A model generated the notes under the pieces. It made no database searches and had not been told where the DNA came from. It was given only the letters and a program-made list of their open reading frames with translations. Shown one piece after another: positions 1 to 10,891 of a DNA stretch of 64,000 nt. The position numbers and the translations under genes were made by a program. Positions within the stretch are counted from its first letter, which is position 1. Each line of letters opens with the position of its first letter. Source of the stretch: Lolium rigidum. Its lineage: Eukaryota > Streptophyta > Magnoliopsida > Poales > Poaceae. The stretch is taken from positions 40,511,047 through 40,575,046 of the forward strand of contig NC_061510.1 of the NCBI RefSeq assembly GCF_022539505.1, given 5' to 3'.

Positions 1-249
1 CGGTGCGATTGACAACCTCACTCGTTTCGTTGGGGCAAAGTACTTTGGATTGTGTTGTGCAGGTTCCACGTTGGCGCCGGAATCCCGGTGTTGCGCCGCA
101 CTACATCCCGCCGCCATCAACCTTCAACGTGCTTCTTGGCTCCTCCTGGTTCGATAAACCTTGGTTTCTTTCTGAGGGAAAACTTGCTGCTGTGCGCATC
201 ATACCTTCCTCTTGGGGTTCCCAACGAACGTGTGAGTTACACGCCATCA
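1..249 (+). repeat. 5' LTR tail of element A
   Basis: Positions 1-249 match the last part of the 3' LTR of the same element (about 6230-6480) and of both LTRs of element G. The copy ends in CCATCA, equivalent to the CATCA end of the G LTR. Internal sequence equivalent to about 43110 of G follows immediately, so the primer-binding site and the gag start codon are missing from A. Confidence 0.85.
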
Positions 250-2283
250 TCCACCTGCTACTACAGCAGAATTCTTTGAAATTAAACCTGCTTTACTGAA
301 TCTTGTAATGAGAGAGCAATTTTCTGGTGTTAGTTCTGATGATGCTGCTGCCCATCTTAATAATTTTGTTGAACTATGTGAAATGCAAAAGTATAAGGAT
401 GTAGATGGTGACATTATAAAATTAAAATTGTTTCCTTTCTCCTTAAGAGGAAGAGCTAAAGATTGGTTGCTATCTCTGCACTAGAAATAGTATTGATTCA
501 TGGACTAAATGTAAGGATGCTTTTATTGGTAGATATTATCCTCCCGCTAAAATTATATCTTTGAGAAGTAGCATAATGAATTTCAAGCAATTAGATAATG
601 AACATGTTGCTCAAGCATGGGAGAGAATGAAATCTTTGGTAAAGAATTGCCCAACCCATGGAGTCGACTACTTGGATGATCATCCAAACCTTTTATGCGG
701 GATTGAATTTTTCTTCGCGGAACCTATTGGATTCAGGCTGCTGGAGGTACCTTTATGTCCACCACTTTGGGGCGGCAACAAAGCTTCTTGATGATATGAT
801 GACAAATTACTCCGAATGGCACACGGAAAGAGCTCCACAAGGTAAGAAGGTAAATTCGTTGAAGAAACCTCGTCCTTGAGTGATAAGATTGATGCTATTA
901 TGTCCATGCTTGTGAATGGTAGATCTAATGTTGATCCTAATAATGTTCCTTTAGCTTCATTGGTTGCCCAAGAAGAACATGTTGATGTGAACTTCATTAA
1001 AAATAATAATTTCAACAACAAAGCTTATAGGAATAATTCGAGTAACAACTATAGGCCATATCCTTCTGCTAATGGTAATAGTTATGGTAATTCTTATGGG
1101 AATTCTTACAACAATAATAGGAGTGTACCCCCTGGTCTTGAAGCCATGCATAAAGAATTTATTAGTACACAAACTGCTTTTAACAAATTTGTTGAGGAAA
1201 AGCTTGATAAAATTGATATTCTTGCTTCTAAGGTTGATAGACTTGCCTCTGATGTTGATCTTTTAAAATTGAAAGTTATGCCTAATAAAGATATTGATAA
1301 TAAAATTGTTACTACAACAAATGCCATCCAAGTTAGAATTAATGAGAATATTAGATTGATGGCCGAATTGCATGCTAGGTGGGAAAGAGAAGAAAATGAA
1401 AAACTAGCTAAAGAGAATAATGTAGCTAAAGTTTGGACTACTACCACCACTAGTAATGTTAATGATTCACATGTTGCTACACCTCCTACTATCAATGGTA
1501 AAATAATTGGTGTTGGCAATGTTACTACTCCTAGTGCAAAGCGTGCAAAATTACCTGAAACTGCTAAAACTGCTGAAATTGATAAAACTGCTGAAATTTT
1601 TCAAAATATTGGGGACAATGATCCCATTGCTGTAGATCATAATGGTTTAGATTTTGATGATTTTCACATCTCTGAAGTTATAAAGTTCTTACAAAAGCTT
1701 GCTAAAAGTCCCAATGCTAGTGCTATAAATTTGGCCTTTACAAAACATATTACAAATGCTCTCATAAAAGCTGGAGAAGAGAAACTAAAACTTGAAACCT
1801 CTATTCCTAGGAAGTTGGAAGATGGTTGGGAGCCCATCATTAAGATGAGGGTCAATGATTTTGATTGTAATGCTTTATGTGATCTTGGTGCAAGTATTTC
1901 TGTTATGCCTAAGAAAATCTATGATATGATTGACTTGCCACCATTGAAAAATAGTTATTTGGATGTTAATCTTGTTGATAATGCTATTAAGAAACCTTTG
2001 GGGAGGATTGATAATGTTCGTATTATGGTTAACAATAATCTTGTCCCCGTTGATTTTGTCGTCTTGGATATTGAATGCAATGCATCTTGTCCCATTATAT
2101 TGGGAAGACCTTTTCTTCGAACTTGTTGGTGCCACCATTGATATGAAGGAAGGTAATATTAAATATCAATTTCCTCTCAAGAAAGGTATGGAACACTTCC
2201 CTAGAAAGAGAATTAAGTTACCTTATGATTCTATTATTAGAACAAATTATGATGTTGATGCTTCGTCTCTTGATGTTACTTGA
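250..2283 (+). pseudogene. gag-protease of element A, 5'-truncated and frameshifted
   Basis: The region encodes a gypsy Gag followed by an aspartic protease. The longest open stretch is 876-2141. It is asparagine-rich after the Gag core and then holds a retropepsin-like core with CDLGASISVMP near 1880-1910 and a downstream ILGRPFLR motif near 2095-2120. Earlier Gag segments (about 264-480, 510-660, 680-875) lie in different frames, so at least three shifts are present. The last stretch, ending in the stop at 2281-2283, is out of frame with the protease. The start codon is lost. Element G carries the same protein with a start at 43033 and similar shifts. Family assignment is firm; the reality of each shift is less certain. 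Confidence 0.85.
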
Positions 2284-4880
2284 TTCACACTTTCTGCGCC
2301 TAGCTGAAAGGCATTAAAGAAAAGCGCTTATGGGAGACAACCCATTATTTTACTTCTGCACTTTATTTTATATTTGAGTCTTGGAAGTTGTTTACTACTT
2401 TAGCAACCTCTCCTTATCTTTATTTTATTGTATTGTTGTGCCAAGTAAAGTCTTTGATAGTAAAGCCAATACTAGATTTGGATTGCTGCGCAGGAACAGA
2501 TTTCTTGCTGTCACGAATTTGAGCAGTAGTCTCTGTAGAAAAATCAAACAAATCTGCCAATTTACGTGCGTGATCCTCAGATATGTACGCAACTTTCATT
2601 CAATTTGGGCATTTTCATCTGAGCAAGTCTGGTGCCACTTTAAAATTCGTCTTTACGAACTGTTCTGTTTTGACAGATTCTGCCTTTTATTTCGCATTGC
2701 CTGTTTTGCTATGTTTGATGGATTTCTTTGTTCCATTAACTTTCAGTAGCTTTGACAATGTACAAAAGTGTTAAGAATGATTATTTCACCTCTGAATATA
2801 TGAATTATGCACTGACCCTCTAATGAGTTTGTATCGAGTTTGGTGTGGAGGAAGTTTTCAAGGGTCAAGAGAGGAGGATGATACAATATGATCAAGAAGA
2901 GTGAAAAGTCAAAGCTTGGGGATGCCCCCGTGGTTCATCCCTGCATATTTTAAGAAGACTCAAGCATCTAAGCTTGGGGATGCCCAAGGCATCTCTTCTT
3001 CATCGACAACTTATCAGGTTCCTCTAGTGAAACTATATTTTTATTCCGTCACATCTTATGTGCTTTACTTGGAGCGTCTGTTTGTTTTTATTTTTGTTTT
3101 TGTTTGAATAAATCGGATCCTAGCATTCTGTGTTTGGGAGAGAGACACGCTCCGCTGTTTCGTATGAACAAATATGTTCTTAGCTTTATCTTTAATGTTC
3201 ATTGCGAAAGTTGGATTATTTCATTCATTTTTATATGGTTGGAAACGGAAAATGCCGCATGTGGTAAATGGTTTAATGTCTTGAATAATGTGATACTTGG
3301 CAATTGTTGTGCTCATATAGATCTTGTTTAAGCTCTTGCATCATGTACCTTGTACCCATTAATGAATAACTACATAGAGCTTGTTAAAATTTGGTTTGCA
3401 TGATTGATCTCTAGAGTCTAGATATTTTCTCGGTTGAGGTGTTTGAACAACAAGGAGACAATGTAAAGTCTTATAATAGTTACAATATGTTCATATGTGA
3501 GCTTTGCTGCACCTTTTATACTTGAGTTTGCTTCAAACAACCTTGCTAGCCTAGCCTTGTATTGAGAGGGAATTCTTCTCATGCATCCAAATCCTTGAGC
3601 CAACTACTATGCCATTTGTGTCCACCATACCTACCTACTACATGGTATTTCTCCGCCATTCCAAAGTACATTACTTGAGTGCTACCTTTAAAATTCTATT
3701 CTTTGTCTTTGCAATATATAGCTCATGGAACAAATAGCCTTAAAAACTATCGTGGTGAAGAATATGTACTTATGTGTCTTATTTCTTAATAAGTTGCTTG
3801 TTGAGCGGTAACCATGTTTCTGGGGACGCCATCAACTTTACCTTTGTTGAGTATCATGTGAGTTGCTATGCATGTTCGTCTTGTCTGAAGTAAGGGCGGT
3901 TCTCACAATCAAATGGTTTGAGTATGCATATTGTTAGAGAAGAACATTGGGCCGCTAACTAAAGCCATGATTCATGGTGGAAGTTTCAGTTTGGACAACC
4001 AATCCTCAATCTCTTATGAGAATATTAACTGTTGTTGAATGCTTATGCATTAAAGAGGAGTCCATTATCTGTTGTCTATGTTGTCCCGGTATGGATGTCT
4101 AAGTTGAGAATAATCAAAAGCGAGAAATTCAATGCGAGCTTTCTCCTTAGACCTTTGTACAGGCGGCATAGAGGTACCCCTTTGTGACACTTGGTTGAAA
4201 CATATGCTATGCAATGATAATCCATGTTAATCCAAGCTAATTAGGACAAGGTGCGAGCGCTATTAGTATACTATGCATGAGGCTTGCAACTTATAAGATG
4301 TCTTATACATAACACATATGCTTTATTACTACCGTTGACAAAATTGTTTCTTGTTTTTAAAATGAAAAGCTCTAGCACAAATATAGTAATCAATGCTTCC
4401 CTCTGCGAAGGGCCTATCTTCTACTTTATTGTTGAGTCGAGTTTGCCTATTCTTTCTATCCCAGAAGCAAACACTTGTGTCAACTGTGTGCATTGATTCT
4501 TACATGTTTACCTATTGCACTTGTTATATTACTTTGTGTTGACAATTATCCATGAAATATATATGTTGGAGTTGAAAGAAACCGCTGAAACTTAATCTCC
4601 CTTTGTGTTGCTTCAATGCCTTTACTTTGAATTTATTGCTTTATGAGTAACTCTTATGCAAGTCTTATTGATGCTTGTCTTGAAAGTATTATTCATGAAA
4701 AGTCTTTGCTATATGATTCATTTGTTTACTCATTATCTTCATCATTGCTTCGAATCGCTGCATTCATCTCATATGCTTTACAATAGTATGATCAAGATTA
4801 TGATAGCATGTCACTTCAGAAATTATCTTTGTTATCGTTTACCTACTCGAGGGCGAGTAGGAACTAAGCTTGGGGATGCT
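2284..4880 (+). other. 3' non-coding spacer of element A with repeated polypurine motif
   Basis: This is a 2.6-kb AT-rich stretch without a credible ORF between the gag-protease stop and the 3' LTR. It is collinear with the spacers of G (45150-47731) and D (21815-24394). The motif AAGCTTGGGGATGC occurs at 2912, at 2970 and at 4866, the last directly before the 3' LTR where it serves as the polypurine tract for plus-strand priming. Confidence 0.8.
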
Positions 4881-6480
4881 TGATACGTCTTAAACGTATC
4901 TATAATTTCTTATGTTCCATGCTACTTTTATGATGATACTTACATGTTTTATACACATTATATGTCATTATTATGCATTTTCCGGCACTAACCTATTGAC
5001 GAGATGCTGCGAAGAGCCGATTCTTGTTTTTCTGCTGTTTTTGGTTTCAGAAATCCTAGTAAGGAAATATTCTCGGAATTGGACGAAATCAACGCCCAAG
5101 GGCCTATTTTTCCACGAAGCTTCCAGAAGACCGGAGGAGAGACGAAGTGGGGCCACGGGGCGCCGCCACACTAGGGCGGCGCGGCCTAGAGGGGGCCCGC
5201 GCGGCCCTAGCGTGTGGGGCCCCGTGACTCTCCCGACTCCGCTCTTCCGCCTACTTAAAGCCTTCGTTGCGAAACCCCCAGTACCGAGAGCCACGATACG
5301 GAAAACCTTCCAGAGACGCCGCCGCCGCCAATCCCATCTCGGGGGATTCAGGAGATCGCCTCCGGCACCCTGCCGGAGAGGGGAATCATCTCCCGGAGGT
5401 CTCTTCATCGCCATGATCGCCTCCGGATCGATGTGTGAGTAGTCCACCCCTGGACTATGGGTCCATAGCAATAGCTAGATGGTTGTCTTCTCCTCATTGT
5501 GCTATCATGTTAGATCTTGTGAGCTGCCTATCATGATCAAGATCATCTATTTGTAATCCTACATGTTGTGTTTGTTGGGATCCGATGAATATTGAATACT
5601 ATGTCAAGTTGATTATCAATCTATCATATATGTTATTTATGTTCTTGCATGCTCTCCGTTGCTAGTAGAGGCTCGGCCAAGTTGATACTTGTGACTCCAA
5701 GAGGGGGTATTTATGCTCGATAGTGGGTTCATGCCTCCATTAAATCTGGGACAGTGACAGAAAGTTCTAAGGTTGTGTATGTGCTGTTGCCACTAGGGAT
5801 AAAACATCGATGCTTTGTCTAAGGATATTTGTATTGATTACATTACGCACCATACTTAATGCAACTGTCTGTTGTTTACAACTTAATACTGGAGGGGGTT
5901 CGGATGATAACTTGAAAGTGGTCTTTTTAGGCATAGATGCATGCTGGATAGCGGTCTTTGTACTTTGTCGTAATGCCCAGATTGAATCTCATAGTACTCA
6001 TCATGATATATGTATGTGCATTGTTATGCCTTCTTTATTTGTCAATTGCCCAACTGTAATTTGTTCACCCAACATCTGTTTATCTTATGGGAGAGACACC
6101 ACTAGTGATCTGTGGACCCCGGTCCTATTCTTTACATCTGAAATACAATCTACTACAATTGTTCTTTACGGTTCTTCGCAAACAAACATCACCTTCCACA
6201 CAATACATCTAATCCTTTGTTTACAGCAAGCCGGTGAGATTGACAACCTCACTGTTACGTTGGGGCAAAGTTCTGTGATTGTGTTGTGCAGGTTCCACGT
6301 TGGCGCCGGAATCCCTGGTGTTGCGCCGCACTACACTCCTCCGCCACCAACCTTCAACGTGCTTCTTGACTCCTACTGGTTCGATTAAACCTTGGTTTCT
6401 TTCTGAGGGAAAACTTGCTGCTATGCGCATCACACCTTCCTCTTGGGGTTCCCAACGGACGTGTTAACTACGCGCAATCA
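4881..6480 (+). repeat. 3' LTR of element A
   Basis: This 1600-bp LTR begins TGATACGTCT after the polypurine tract and ends GCGCAATCA. It aligns throughout with the two LTRs of element G. Its GC-rich middle (about 5100-5420) produces long spurious ORFs on both strands. A TATA-like ACTTAAAGCC near 5250 lies where the promoter is expected. Confidence 0.88.
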
Positions 6481-6578
6481 AGCGACGTCCCCCAAACGCG
6501 GCACGAACAAAACACATCCTCTAAACGCTCGATCCGGCGCTTTGGGGGACGTTTTGGGGGATGCGACTGGAGATGCTC
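6481..6578. mobile_element. Right-hand remnant of a MITE, possibly PIF/Harbinger type
   Basis: The GC-rich segment ends in GACTGGAGATGCTC followed by TAA (6579-6581). This resembles the terminal repeat and TAA/TTA target duplication of Harbinger-type MITEs in grasses. The matching left end would lie beyond element A, outside the window, so the assignment rests on one end only. Confidence 0.35.
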
Positions 6579-6581
6579 TAA

Positions 6582-7059
6582 GTAGGTCACCTTAAAAAAA
6601 GAACTGCTTCTCTCAACAACAACTAAAAGGAACTGCTAGTTAACTAACTCGGGTTCTTTTACCATGATGAAAAATGACACACCGTCGTTTTCAGTCCGAA
6701 ACAACAGAACTACAATAAAACATCGTGTTCCCTAATCAGTACTTGTGCACACCGTGTTCCTTATTAATCAGTACTCGCAGATTCTATCTGAACTGGGAAA
6801 ATGTGGTGTTTCTCGGTATCAGGATATGCCATGCTGCACTAGCTTCTTTGGCAGAATGTGGGATGCCGATATCATCATTGAGGTCTGTCACAGGTGTCCC
6901 AAAGGAAATTTACAATGCAAAAGGCGGAGAGTACGACTATAAAGCCTCGGAAAATGCGTTTGGAGCCCAAGCTCAGTGGAGCCCTCTATTTTAAAAAATT
7001 GATAATTATATTCAGAAAGTTCCAAAAATTATAATTGATAATTATAAGTTTTTGTCTCG
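6582..7059. other. Unassigned non-coding stretch
   Basis: The ORF at 6725-6994 shows no recognisable domain and no splice or start context. I see no repeat, promoter or RNA gene here. Confidence 0.5.
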
Positions 7060-8210
7060 TCAGATCATTAGGGAGTTTGATCTCTAACGTGCTTCAAAGA
7101 TGCTTTATGAGATTCATTGGTGAGGACACTCGCCTTTGTACTGCTGATTTGATTGAGGTTTTCTTTGTGCTCGCAACTTGAGCTTCCTACTTACATCAGT
7201 ACTTTCTCGCTTCAGTGCGCCACCGCTCCTATATGTTCCTTCTGGTCGTAAGGATGGCTCTCGTACTTATAATCATTGTGGATACTGCTTCAACAAAAAA
7301 GTGTGACATGTGAAATACGGTGTGAACTTCTTCTAGTAGGACTCGTGCTTCTCCTTCGAACAACTATCGTCTCCTTGACTGAGTGGGATATTGTGAAGTT
7401 TAAGCGTGTACTTGCTGATTTAGGTTCTCCGGCACCTATTGAACACCGTGTGACTTATGCTTTTAGCGCTAAGCGACCACCGTCTACACATTTAGGTGCA
7501 TCCCATGGGTTATGGATTCTGAATCTTCCATTCATGTCTTCTAATTCTTCCGCTTTGTGCTCTCTTAGATCTCTTGATTTTTCTATTAATGTTCCTAGTG
7601 ATCATACATGTTATCGGCATCTTGTTGCAGTCTTCTTTATCTAGTTGTCACTCGTCCGAGTAACTCATATCTTGTCAATTTTCTAAGTTAGTTTTTTTTT
7701 TTGCTCACACTTTGATTCGTTATAATCACCTTCTTCTGTTTTTACAATATCTTTGTGGCGCAATCTCCTTTTTCCATTACAGCTCCAGTCATATCCGTAT
7801 GCTATGTGGGTTAGTGATCATTTGGATTGCCGCTTATTTTCTACTTATCATGTTTTTCTTGGTATTTCTCTGATTACCTAGAAGAGGATCGAGTGTAGTG
7901 GCTGAGTTGCGAGATATAACTCTTTTGGCGGCATATGTGACTTGGTTACGATGGATACTAGAGGACCTTAGTGTTTCTGTTACTACACCTACTACTGTTA
8001 CAAGCGATATAAGTACTACTTCGTGTAACATGATCTTACAAAGCATATTGGTATTGATGCTTCTTATTATGTGCGTTGTTGTGCAGGATCATGTTATTGC
8101 TTTTCAACATGTGTCTTACCAGTTTCCAAAGGGGCTAAATGAGCTAGGCATTCCACATGTACTCTCACACCCCTCTAATGTGTGCTCCGGTGAGGCCTAA
8201 TTGCCTAAAT
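7060..8210 (+). pseudogene. Decayed Ty1/copia relic: gag zinc knuckle, protease and RNase H pieces
   Basis: Fragments in copia order are readable across frameshifts and stops. A zinc-knuckle-like YNHCGYCFNKK lies at about 7270-7310. A protease active-site region follows at about 7505-7590, where WVMDS is followed by ES instead of the catalytic glycine and then by SSNSSALCSLRSLDF. RNase H pieces lie at about 7800-8110, including YHVFLG, AELRDITLL, TWLRWILED and LTKHIGIDA. Integrase and reverse transcriptase between protease and RNase H are absent, so the relic is internally deleted. No LTRs were found. Stops in every frame make it inactive. This is one of the oldest layers in the window. Confidence 0.7.
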
Positions 8211-9295
8211 GTGAATAAAAGTATCTCATCTATGACTCAGCAAGGCATACGTGTACATAAAGGGGCAAGCACAAATTTTATTAAATTGCGAAAATCAAGA
8301 ACCTTTCTTATCTGGAACACCTCAATTCCGTTACTCTTCTTTGATGCCATGTTGGAAGTAGCAACTTGTATTCTATGGGGTCAAATACCACAATGCATAG
8401 TACATATATGCAAGGTTGTCAGTATCGAGATACTAGGTAGTATTGTTTTTGTTAGAAATATCGTATCATAGAATCGTACCGGAGTATCACGACACTATGA
8501 AAATTTCATTTAATTAAAATATATGTATATGTTAACATTATACCTCTAATAAATTTAAATTTAATCTTCAATTTGAAATTTGAGCATAGTTTATGTCTTT
8601 CATGGAGTATAATCATGTAAATAATCAGTGGCGAAGGACGGAAACAATATGAGGTAGGGCGGCGAATTCCTAGAAAATGATGCGAAGACTAAAATTAGTC
8701 ATGAGACATTACTGCTATATATATGATTCTAACACAATTCCTTAGAACAATATAAATATAAACATGTTTAATTATAAGTAGAACCTACCAACATACCAAA
8801 TTGTCATCTCAATGCTTTTATTAACCCTCTATAATCCTATCAATCAAGAATTCTGAATATCCCTCGATCAACCCGTAACTCAGTCTTGATGATCTTTATC
8901 GCTGGGAAATACATTTTAGTTCTTGTCATCGTCACTGGTAAAAGCAAATCTAATTCAATGAGCTGATTATGTCGCTAGAGGAAACATGATGTGTCTTTCA
9001 AATATTAATAAAAAAATCTTTAAATCAGCCAATTCTCCTTGTATGAATAACAAATAACTCAATGTAATCTTGTATATAGTAAGGTTTATTGTAATTCTAT
9101 GTAAGTCAAGCAATCTTATTCAGATGAGTCTATATTTTTTATACCTAGGGTTTTTCGGTTCGAAATCAGTTTTGCTCAGTGTTCGGCAAAACAAGTATAA
9201 CTTTTTCATATGAAGTCTATTTTCGATGTATGACCACTCAAATTGTTCAGAAAAAACATGTACATCTAAATACATTCACCAAAAATCAAGATAGG

Positions 9296-9414
9296 GCATG
9301 CATATAATATAAATATGAACCGACTCACCAAAGGAGAGCTTCGCCCCTATAAAGGAGAGCTTCGCCCCTATAAATAATGCATGCATATAATATAAATATG
9401 AACCGACTCATCGA
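9296..9414. repeat. Local tandem and interspersed duplications
   Basis: A unit containing GCATGCATATAATATAAA and ending GAACCGACTCA occurs at about 9296-9331 and again at 9381-9414. Between them, AAAGGAGAGCTTCGCCCC is repeated twice in tandem (about 9331-9375). There is no coding. Confidence 0.75.
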
Positions 9415-9700
9415 ATGCATGATACAAACATAACTAACTACGAACCCGCAAAACAAAAGACTGAGCATGAGACTGCTATCTTGCACCTAGAAACTCCTTT
9501 TAAAATCAGTCTCGCCCAAACTTATTGTTGTTTAAATATTTAGTTAGCCTTTAAACTATAAAATAAGTTTTAGTCTTCAGCCTGTCATGCCGTTGTGTCC
9601 ATATTTTTTAGAACAGGCATGGGATCACACACTATAGGTTCCGTCTAATATCGGGATAATAAAATACCACGATACGTATCGGGATACGAGTTAGATACTA

Positions 9701-9915
9701 CTCCCTCTGTCTCAGTTTACTAGTCTTCTCCGTATCCCTAGGTCACCAATTTAACCTATATAATTTAAATTATATAATACAAAAATTATATCATTAAAAA
9801 TAGAACATCTAAACTTTCTAATGATATAATTTTTATAACATATAACTAATGCTAATTTGATCAAATTTGCGACCTAGTGAGTACGCACACGCCTCATAAA
9901 CTGTGAGAGATGGAG
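9701..9915. mobile_element. Stowaway-like (Tc1/mariner) MITE, 215 bp
   Basis: The left end is CTCCCTCTGTCTCAGTTTA and the right end, read in reverse complement, is CTCCATCTCTCACAGTTTA. TA lies on both sides (9699-9700 and 9916-9917). The interior is AT-rich and non-coding. Terminal sequence, size and TA target all fit Stowaway. Confidence 0.8.
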
Positions 9916-10079
9916 TACCGATTAAGATACCATCATGATTCATGATACATATCGGTTAGCCACGGTAGTATCGTAAAATCGTAAGTACGATACATATCAA
10001 GATATTGACAACCATGCATATTTTTTCGATAAAGAGCATATATTAATATTATGGAGATATCAAGATATTGACAACCATG

Positions 10080-10701
10080 CATATACGTACATGTGACGAA
10101 TATCCAGGAAACCTTTCATACAACAGAAAACATATACAGATACGATTTTAAAAAAAAACACACACTATAAACATTTTCTACCGGTAAAGCCGCAATATTG
10201 CAATTAGTGCACCGGGAGTATAGCGATTTGGTGTCGCCTCACCATCTCTCTTACGCCAAAAGAACTCCGTGGGATCCAACGTACAGAGAAGCATGTTTCA
10301 AGTGTATGACTACAGTATTTATGTATTATTACACACTTCCTCGACATTGGTGATCTAAGTCTCAGCGATGCTGTTGTCTTAATTAACATTTCCCTTGTCG
10401 ATTTACCCTGGTCGACAAATGCCTGTAAAACGTGTGGCCAGGCACAGTTTATATGAGCAGCTGGCTGCCACTTGCGCATTCTGAATCTACAATCATTGTG
10501 ACATGGTGACAAATGGACGGACGATCTGGATCCAAAATCCCTATCGATTCTCTTCTCTTCCCGCAAAACAAATCTGTGAAAAGGACAGTTGAACCTCTCT
10601 GGACCGTCCTAATCTAGTGTCATGACCTGTGTCGACAAAGTAAAAGTTTACAAAGCCCTCTCATCTCACAACGCACCTATCTCCTTCAGCTCCTGCCCTC
10701 C
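10080..10701 (+). promoter_or_regulatory. Region upstream of the GH32 exon; promoter not defined
   Basis: This 0.6-kb non-repetitive stretch lies directly upstream of the invertase-like start codon. The only TATA-like run noticed is TTTATATG at about 10448, roughly 250 bp before the ATG, which would imply a long leader. The ORF at 10204-10566 on the minus strand has no recognisable features and is probably fortuitous. Confidence 0.35.
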
Positions 10702-10891
10702 ATGGCCCATGCTTGGGCCTTCTTCCTCCTTGCCCTCTTTTCCTTCTCCTCCTGTGTGTCCAAGCTCTTCATCTGCAGCAGGAATGGCGAGGGATCCTTC
10801 CTCTGTACACGGTCTCAGGAAGTCCCCTCCATTGCCAGCAAGAGGTACAGGACTGCCTACCACTTCCAGTCTCCCAAGAACTGGATCAATG
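10702..10891 (+). CDS. Exon 1 of a GH32 cell-wall invertase / fructan exohydrolase (partial gene)
   Basis: The 63 complete codons begin ATGGCCCATGC in good initiation context. Residues 1-20 form a hydrophobic secretion signal (AWAFFLLALFSF), and residues 50-63 read RTAYHFQSPKNWIN, the sequence leading into the beta-fructosidase motif NDPNG. The exon stops after one base of the Asp codon at a GT splice donor (GGTATG). That is the position used by plant acid invertases, whose second exon is a 9-base mini-exon completing Asp-Pro-Asn. Known members hydrolyse sucrose or fructans in the apoplast. No mini-exon or later exon was found before the gap, so the gene is partial, interrupted or a pseudogene. 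Invertase cannot be told from fructan exohydrolase on this exon alone. Confidence 0.85.

Larger units (their letters stand above)
1..6480 (+). mobile_element. Element A: non-autonomous Ty3/gypsy LTR retrotransposon, left end cut by window
   Basis: The element consists of the tail of a 5' LTR, a gag-protease region, a long non-coding spacer, a polypurine tract and a complete 3' LTR. It is the sister of element G (41160-49355), which shares the LTR, gag and spacer in the same order. No reverse transcriptase, RNase H or integrase coding is present, so it could only move with enzymes supplied in trans. The first five bases after the 3' LTR (6481-6485, AGCGA) should be the target-site duplication, but its partner lies outside the window. 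It appears inserted in a MITE whose right end follows it. Confidence 0.9.
8411..10079. mobile_element. Candidate non-autonomous hAT-like DNA transposon
   Basis: The left end reads CAAGGTTGTCAGTATC at 8411. An inverted, slightly diverged copy, GATATTGACAACCATG, ends at 10079, with a second copy ending at 10016. The flanks CATATATG (8403-8410) and CATATACG (10080-10087) agree at seven of eight bases, as expected for an 8-bp hAT target duplication. The interior is AT-rich, without a transposase, and contains a Stowaway MITE and a small duplication. The 63 bp at 10017-10079 repeat the right end. Confidence 0.45.

Noticed and set aside
4912..5471. Overlapping ORFs of 176 and 166 residues on both strands
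   Set aside because: They lie in the GC-rich part of the A LTR; the homologous LTRs of G and D give different, unconserved frames there.
10204..10566. 120-residue minus-strand ORF upstream of the GH32 exon
   Set aside because: No recognisable domain, and it sits in a probable promoter region; most likely chance.
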